A stretch of DNA of 64,000 nucleotides. It comes from Opitutales bacterium (GTDB lineage Bacteria > Verrucomicrobiota > Verrucomicrobiia > Opitutales > Coraliomargaritaceae). Position numbers and translations under genes: made by a program. Location: assembly GCA_030729385.1 (NCBI GenBank), contig JANQXM010000047.1, positions 1 to 64,000 of the forward strand, written 5' to 3'. The notes under the pieces were generated by a model. It was not told where the DNA came from. It did not search any database and worked only from the letters and a program-made list of their open reading frames with translations. This document shows, piece after piece, positions 58,113 through 64,000 of this stretch (its first letter is position 1; every line of letters starts with the position of its first letter).

Positions 58113-59600
58113 CTACGGCCTCCAAGGCTGGTTGCCACCTTTCGATTGGAGGAACTGAGCGTCATACTCCTTATACCACTTATGTAACTGTGCACGCATC
58201 TCGCTGACGCGTTCTGGTTGCGATGCAGCTAGGTCTTTAGTTTCACCAATATCGTCTGCCAAGTTATAGAGTGCGACGCTGCCATCTTCATAGCTTTCAA
58301 CGAGCTTGTAATCACCAATACGGATCGCGCCACCTGGGACACCGCCTTGATTGCTATAATGCGGGTAATGCCAGTAGAGCGCGTCACGATCGATTGCCCC
58401 ACCCTCAAGGACTGGACGCAAGTCTAAGCCATCAATCTCATGCTTCGGCTCATATCCAGCCGCTGCGACCAATGTAGGAAAGAGATCAATCGAGCAAATT
58501 TGCTCTTTGCTGACAGAGCCTTCGGCTGTGACGCCCGGATAGCGAATAATCCAAGGCTCGCGAATACCTCCTTCGAATACCCAACCCTTACCTCCATTGA
58601 ATGGCAGGTTGCTGGTAGGCAGGCCTTCAGATGTAGATAGGCCGCCATTGTCTGAGGTGAACACGACAATTGTGTTTTCCCACAAGCCAGCTTCTTTCAA
58701 GCCTTGCACCACTTCGCCGACCGCTTCGTCCATGGCTTCAACCATCGCAGCATATACCGCATGCTTCTGTTGGATACGGCGTTTATTCGATTTACCACTG
58801 GCTGATGGCACTTGATCAAACTCCTTACCGGAAACGCGCTTTGCCTTCTCCTTGTATTTTTCAACCAAATCTGGACGCCCCATCAGCGGAGTGTGCACCG
58901 AATAGAACGAGAAGTAAGCGAGGAAGGGTTGATCCTTATGTTCATTGATAAAACTCACTGTCTCACGAGCTAAGCGGGCTGGCATGTGCTCTCCTTCGGG
59001 GCTCTCTTCTTCGATCTGCGGATTATCAAAAGGAGCAAAATATTTTTTACCCGAGTAAGGTCCACCATTGTGATTGCCACCAATATTCACATCAAAACCA
59101 CGATTCAACGGGAAGAACTCTTCACCGTGCCCGAGGTGCCACTTGCCGGCAAAGAAAGTCGCATAGCCCTGCTCTCTCAATGCATCGGCCAAAGTGATTT
59201 CATCTAAGGGCATCTCTTCCAAAAGTGGCGCGGGATTATACGTGCCGCTACGTAGTTTGGAGCCCTTGTTTTTAGGAAAGAAATTTGTCGCTCCAACACG
59301 TGTAGGATAGCGCCCGGTCATCAGGCTATAACGTGTAGGCGAACAAACCGGATTGGCGGCATAGCCATCGGTAAATAGCATACCTGCTTTGGCTAGAGCA
59401 TCGACATTTGGAGTCTCGTAAAAGGAGTCAGGATTATTCGCACCGATGTCCATGTAGCCGAGATCATCAACAAGAAAGACGACAACATTGGGCTTCTCCG
59501 CAGTCATACAGGAAACACCAAAAAACAATGCAACGGTCGCGACCAGTCTAGGGAGCATGCGGCCGTAGGCACCATTTGGAGAATAAGCTTTTTGTGTCAT
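58113..59600 (-). CDS. Arylsulfatase-type sulfatase (S1 family, Cys-type)
   Basis: VVFLVDDLGYMDIGANNPDSFYETPNVDALAKAG; CSPTRYSLMTGRYPTR; FFAGKWHLGHG. Confidence 0.95.
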   Translation of the reverse strand: MTQKAYSPNGAYGRMLPRLVATVALFFGVSCMTAEKPNVVVFLVDDLGYMDIGANNPDSFYETPNVDALAKAGMLFTDGYAANPVCSPTRYSLMTGRYPTRVGATNFFPKNKGSKLRSGTYNPAPLLEEMPLDEITLADALREQGYATFFAGKWHLGHGEEFFPLNRGFDVNIGGNHNGGPYSGKKYFAPFDNPQIEEESPEGEHMPARLARETVSFINEHKDQPFLAYFSFYSVHTPLMGRPDLVEKYKEKAKRVSGKEFDQVPSASGKSNKRRIQQKHAVYAAMVEAMDEAVGEVVQGLKEAGLWENTIVVFTSDNGGLSTSEGLPTSNLPFNGGKGWVFEGGIREPWIIRYPGVTAEGSVSKEQICSIDLFPTLVAAAGYEPKHEIDGLDLRPVLEGGAIDRDALYWHYPHYSNQGGVPGGAIRIGDYKLVESYEDGSVALYNLADDIGETKDLAASQPERVSEMRAQLHKWYKEYDAQFLQSKGGNQPWRP

Positions 59601-59624
59601 AATAAATGAAAGTGTTCTGAAATA

Positions 59625-60602
59625 TTAATTAGAAGGTAAGAAATGTAATTGTCGCATCCAAGCGATAAAATCATCCGACCACTGCTGAGAGTCCTGACCA
59701 GCATGGCCAAGACCAAAGCCATGACCACCCTCTTCATAAAGTCTCAATTCAGACGACACGCCCTGCGCCTGTAAAGCTTCATGCATCAAGACGCTGTTTT
59801 GGTATTTTACGACCTTATCGTCTTTTGCATGTGCAAAGAAAGTGGGCGGGGTTTGCTCAGTCACATTCAACTCACAGGACATTTCGTGCAATTGTGCATC
59901 TCTCTTATCAGGATCTATCGGAGCCCACGCACAGCCATGCGCCACGCCTTGCTGGGTCGTAATCACTGGGTAAACAAGGCACATGAAATCTGGACGTGCG
60001 TTCATCTCAGCAACAGCATCGCTGCCAATACTGTAGCGCTCAAACAATGTGCCCGCAGTTGCAGTCAAATGACCACCTGCGGAAAAGCCCATCAGCCCGA
60101 TTTTGTGCTGATCTACGCCAAAGTCATCAGCATGCAACCGCACCCACTGAACTGCACGTAGCGCATCCGACATGGGGATCGGATGCATGAACCCAGCGTC
60201 CTTCGTGGTCGGCAGTCGGTATTTGAGCACGTAAGCCGTAATGCCGACTTTATTTAAGCGCTCAGCTACATCGTAGCCTTCATGCTCAATCGCAATGATT
60301 CTATAGCCTCCACCAGGACAAATCACCACTGCTGTCCCATTCGGCTTTTCCGGGCGAAAAATCGTCAGACTTGGATTATGTATATTTGAAAGCCTAAGCA
60401 CCTCCCGTCGAGTGACCTCTTCTGCTATGCTTGAATCGACCTTCGCAGTGCCCTCTGGCCAGATCGACACGACAGAACGATTCTCGAACGAACCGACATC
60501 CTCAGCATTCACGAAGCCCATACATCCAAAGGTTGCCATCCACAGAATCCAAGCGCATCTCAAAAAAATAGAAGGCTGCTTTTCTGTTTCGAGCTTATGC
60601 AT
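59625..60602 (-). CDS. Secreted alpha/beta-hydrolase (BD-FAE / acetyl-xylan-esterase-like)
   Basis: AVVICPGGGYRIIAIEHEGYDVAERLNKVGITAYVLKYRLP; nucleophile elbow GLMGFSAGGHLTA; GHGFGLG. ORF track start 60638 is GTG; ATG 60602 precedes a signal-like segment. Confidence 0.9.
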   Translation of the reverse strand: MHKLETEKQPSIFLRCAWILWMATFGCMGFVNAEDVGSFENRSVVSIWPEGTAKVDSSIAEEVTRREVLRLSNIHNPSLTIFRPEKPNGTAVVICPGGGYRIIAIEHEGYDVAERLNKVGITAYVLKYRLPTTKDAGFMHPIPMSDALRAVQWVRLHADDFGVDQHKIGLMGFSAGGHLTATAGTLFERYSIGSDAVAEMNARPDFMCLVYPVITTQQGVAHGCAWAPIDPDKRDAQLHEMSCELNVTEQTPPTFFAHAKDDKVVKYQNSVLMHEALQAQGVSSELRLYEEGGHGFGLGHAGQDSQQWSDDFIAWMRQLHFLPSN

Positions 60603-60658
60603 AATAATAGGATCAATGGATAGACCATAGAGTTCCACTTTGAATAAGGAGAGACACC

Positions 60659-62035
60659 CTATTCATACTGAACCACGACTACCGTCGCGACTGCATCGAG
60701 ACCTTGGCTAGGGAGCGAAATAATCCATCCACCTCCAACCGATTCAATCGGCAGTGCATTTTGCGCCGAGTCTGCCAGTAAATAGACTTTGGACACTTTA
60801 CGATCTGCGTTGGGTATAGTCAGTTTTCCGCTCACTGGCCAATCGAAGACGTGCGCATACAATCGGTCCGCCTTACTCGTATATCGTCCCCATTGTGGTT
60901 TACCAAAAGGACTCGCACTCGTTCCATAGATAGCGTCGCTGTTAACATCCATCCACTTTCCGATAGCTTGCATACGTTGCACACTTTGCTCTGGGATCGA
61001 TCCATCTGCCTTAGGACCAATGTTAAGGAGGTAGTTGCCTCCTTTGGACACCACATCTATGAGATTACGAATCAACTCCTCAGAAGATTTCCAGTTGTTA
61101 TCAAATTTGCTGTAACCCCATGTTTTGTTCATGGTCATGCAAGTTTCCCAATCAACGCCCTCAACACCCGTATCAGGAATACTCTGCTCTGGCGTGGTAA
61201 AGTCACCAATCTCGGAATCCCACTCTTTCAACAGATTTGAATCTGCACCAACAAAAGAATTCTTCGAAGCATAGAGTCGATTATTCATTACCATGTTCGG
61301 TTGATGCTTGCGAACCATCGAGACCAACTCCTTTGCGCGCCAGCTTTCTCCCTGACAATCCGGCTTACTAAAGTCCCACCAAAGAATATCGATGTCGCCA
61401 TATCCGGTCACAATTTCTTCCACCTGCTTATGTAGATAATCGACGTAGATAGAATTATCGCGCCCTTGGTTCGTGACTCCTTTAACTGTCGGCAAACCAA
61501 AGCCCGCATAGGCATGTGGATGGTGCCAATCGATCACGGAGTAGTAAGCTCCAAATTTCAGCCCTTCTGCTTTAGTGGCATCGACTACTTCCTTTAATAG
61601 GTCACGCCCACAGGCATCTTTTGCATCAAAAGTAGTCACGGCACTGTCATGCATCGCAAATCCTTCGTGATGCTTGGTTGTAAAAACAATATACTTACAA
61701 CCAGCCATATTGGCAGCCTTGGCCCACTCTTCAGCAAAACCTTCCTTCGGATTAAACTGCGGATAGAGTCTCTTTTCATACACATCCGCAGGGATTCCAG
61801 CCTGCTTCTGTATCCATTCTTTGCCGTGCCCCTTGGTGCCCTTACCGTCCCACTCACCTGCGGGTATGCTATATAAGCCCCAGTGAACAAACATACCAAA
61901 ACGGGCTTCACGCCACCAAGACATACGTGCATCGCGCTGCTCAGGCGTCTCGGCTTTAGGTTGAGTTGCTGTCGCAGCGAATGAATGGCTCGCCAAGGCT
62001 ATCGCTAAAGTAGTGACCAACAGTTTTATATTCAT
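60659..62035 (-). CDS. GH29 alpha-L-fucosidase
   Basis: WWREARFGMFVHWGLYSIPAGEW; YIVFTTKHHEGFAMHDS; YGDIDILWWDFSKPD (nucleophile Asp region); start at ATG 62035 gives signal peptide MNIKLLVTTLAIALASHSFA. Confidence 0.95.
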   Translation of the reverse strand: MNIKLLVTTLAIALASHSFAATATQPKAETPEQRDARMSWWREARFGMFVHWGLYSIPAGEWDGKGTKGHGKEWIQKQAGIPADVYEKRLYPQFNPKEGFAEEWAKAANMAGCKYIVFTTKHHEGFAMHDSAVTTFDAKDACGRDLLKEVVDATKAEGLKFGAYYSVIDWHHPHAYAGFGLPTVKGVTNQGRDNSIYVDYLHKQVEEIVTGYGDIDILWWDFSKPDCQGESWRAKELVSMVRKHQPNMVMNNRLYASKNSFVGADSNLLKEWDSEIGDFTTPEQSIPDTGVEGVDWETCMTMNKTWGYSKFDNNWKSSEELIRNLIDVVSKGGNYLLNIGPKADGSIPEQSVQRMQAIGKWMDVNSDAIYGTSASPFGKPQWGRYTSKADRLYAHVFDWPVSGKLTIPNADRKVSKVYLLADSAQNALPIESVGGGWIISLPSQGLDAVATVVVVQYE

Positions 62036-62146
62036 AGAGGTAGCAATGATTTCATTAAGCCTAATAATATCAGATTTATGTAATTTCAACTATCACGTAT
62101 ATGCATACCCGATAGATTGCCCACCGCCATAAATAGCCAGTAAGTC

Positions 62147-63460
62147 CTAAGCAATTAACTCAGGAATAATTCCTGTGCTATGACTGAAGCGGTTCACTTT
62201 AACTCCGGCTTCCTGCATCAGCGTGAGCCAGTAATTAGCCAACGGAGTATCCTCTTGCGGTAGCATGATGTGGCTGCCGTGCTTGATATTTTTTGCGCCG
62301 CCTCCCGTGAGGAGTGCGGGGACGTTTTTAAGCTCATGCCCTGAGCGTAAGTTCGAACCATAACTGACGATGCAGTTGTCGTAGAGTCGGCTACCGTCGA
62401 CGTCCTTAGCCTCCTTGAGACGGTCGATAAAGTGGGCAAAAAGCTCCATGCACTTTTGGTCGCGTGCCTCCGATGCCTTTCGGCGATCCGCGGAAAAGCC
62501 GTAGTGGCTCAGTGAGTGTGCTTTGAGCGCCACATCCATGCCGACGAGGACCGAGCAAACGGGCTGACGATATGAGATGACACGTGTGGAATCGGTCTGC
62601 AGCGCAATGATCATCATGTCATACATCAACTTGATCTCATCCTCGCCGAGTAAGTTGGCACCAGGCTCACCGTAAGGCGCATCTGGCTTCGCGATATTCG
62701 ACCACTTGGCCTGACGCTGCAGATCCTGCTCGATCTGGCGCAGACCTTGGAAATATTCGTCGAGTTTTTCGCGGTCGTGACTACTAAGTGTGCGCTTCAT
62801 CCCGCTGGCATTCACGTTAACTATATCGAGAATACTTTGTCTTTTTGACAGGCGATGCTCCAACTCTTCCTTAGAGTCCTCTCCGCTGGCAAAGATCTGA
62901 TGGTAGAACTCCATCGGTTTCACTAGACCAGGCACTGGCTTGCCCGAAGTATCCCAAGAGAGTGAAAGCCCATCACCGTGACCAGAGTTCTGTAAACCGT
63001 CGGACTCTTTTGCGGAAAGCACGAGCGAAGAAAAACGGGTCTCTCGACCCAACTGCTGTGCCGCTAATTGGTCGCAAGAGATGGTATTATAAAATCGTTT
63101 CCCTGGAGTGCCGCTAACATTCGCACCCGTCAGATAGGATGTGCTGCCTCCATGTGGATTGGACGCACCATGATTTGTCATATTAGAGACCATAGTGAAA
63201 TCATCCATATGACGTTTCAATGGCAAGAGCCCCTGTGTCAGACCAATATCTGCGAAGCGCCCTGCTTGTTGTGGGTAAAATGTTTGCTTGGTAAAGCCGA
63301 AGCCGCCACCGAGAAAAATCATACGCTTGGGAGCAGCCCCGGCGGCACCAACCACTTGCGCAGATGCGTAACTCTCAAGAAAAGGAAGGCTGAGAATCAG
63401 ACCGCTACCAGTTCGAAGAAAGGAACGACGTGACATGGAATTTGTGTAGTATTGGCTCAT
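62147..63460 (-). CDS. DUF1552 domain-containing protein, Tat-like signal
   Basis: SRRSFLRTGSGLILSLPFLESYA; PKRMIFLGGGFGFTKQTFYPQ; GSNLRSGHELKNVPALLTGGG. Confidence 0.94.
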   Translation of the reverse strand: MSQYYTNSMSRRSFLRTGSGLILSLPFLESYASAQVVGAAGAAPKRMIFLGGGFGFTKQTFYPQQAGRFADIGLTQGLLPLKRHMDDFTMVSNMTNHGASNPHGGSTSYLTGANVSGTPGKRFYNTISCDQLAAQQLGRETRFSSLVLSAKESDGLQNSGHGDGLSLSWDTSGKPVPGLVKPMEFYHQIFASGEDSKEELEHRLSKRQSILDIVNVNASGMKRTLSSHDREKLDEYFQGLRQIEQDLQRQAKWSNIAKPDAPYGEPGANLLGEDEIKLMYDMMIIALQTDSTRVISYRQPVCSVLVGMDVALKAHSLSHYGFSADRRKASEARDQKCMELFAHFIDRLKEAKDVDGSRLYDNCIVSYGSNLRSGHELKNVPALLTGGGAKNIKHGSHIMLPQEDTPLANYWLTLMQEAGVKVNRFSHSTGIIPELIA

Positions 63461-63469
63461 AGTCTTTGC

Positions 63470-64000
63470 TTATTTGGAGATGAACAACTGGCTGGATACG
63501 ACTTTATAGATCATGTTCTGCAGGGCATAGCCATCATACTGGCATTTATTCACGAGATCAAGTATGGCATCGGTATCTGAGAATTCAATCGTCCGCCCGA
63601 TTCCGTATGATACGAGCGATTCGACAAACTCCTTAGCCAATTTATGTTTCTGTGTTTTGAGTAAACTCTTGAGTTCCTCCATATCGCGATAAGCGATGCC
63701 GCTGACGAGCTTGCCGCCGCGTTCAATTGGCTCATTAAACTTACCGACTTTTTCGTGGGTGCGATACATGCCAATGGCATCGTAATTCTCCATACCAAAT
63801 CCAATCGGATCAATCCGACTGTGGCAGGAGGCACAGACGGTTTGCGTCTGATGCATCTCGACCATCTTGCGGTTTGGCAGAGGCGTATCGATATTGGATC
63901 CCAGTTCCGGAACGTTGGGTGGCGGCGGTGCTGGTGGGTCATTGAGAATCTTATCGAGCACCATGGTGCCACGAATCACTGGCGAGGAACGCTCCCCATT
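63470..64000 (-). CDS. DUF1592/DUF1588/DUF1585 cytochrome-like protein, C-terminal part; runs off the right edge
   Basis: CASCHSRIDPIGFGMENYDAIG; reading frame is open to the last base (NGERSSPVIRGTMVLDKIL), so the true start lies outside the window. Confidence 0.93.
   Translation of the reverse strand, partial: NGERSSPVIRGTMVLDKILNDPPAPPPPNVPELGSNIDTPLPNRKMVEMHQTQTVCASCHSRIDPIGFGMENYDAIGMYRTHEKVGKFNEPIERGGKLVSGIAYRDMEELKSLLKTQKHKLAKEFVESLVSYGIGRTIEFSDTDAILDLVNKCQYDGYALQNMIYKVVSSQLFISK

Overview
The window looks like a chromosomal accessory region from a Verrucomicrobiota/PVC-type bacterium. That lineage is inferred from the density of PSD1/DUF1501/DUF1552/DUF1588-type proteins, Tat-exported Gfo/Idh/MocA oxidoreductases, DUF1080 proteins and sulfatases. 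I find about 43 real CDS, and no tRNA, rRNA, CRISPR, IS or phage genes. Main blocks: (1) 0-6.7 kb, planctomycete-type cytochrome/DUF1501/PSD1 genes; (2) 8.6-24 kb, a carbohydrate-degradation locus with three Tat-exported GH116/DUF608 enzymes, a sulfatase, a GH95 and two GH43/GH117-like beta-propellers, next to a NarL-type two-component system and an SSS symporter; (3) 30.8-55.8 kb, two divergent gene arms around a ROK regulator, rich in Gfo/Idh/MocA oxidoreductases, DUF1080 (3-keto-disaccharide hydrolase-like) proteins, TIM-barrel sugar isomerases/epimerases, an MFS transporter and a divergent Nramp-fold transporter; (4) 55.9-62 kb, a discoidin multidomain protein, sulfatase, esterase and GH29 fucosidase; (5) 62-64 kb, DUF1552 and a partial DUF1588/DUF1585 protein. 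The most interesting items are an Nramp-fold transporter without the metal-binding motifs inside a sugar-oxidation cluster, a beta-sandwich inserted inside one of three GH116 paralogs, an inverted two-arm keto-sugar island, a REP-like nested palindrome, and intergenic motifs shared between distant parts of the island. All calls are from reading the sequence; no database search was run.
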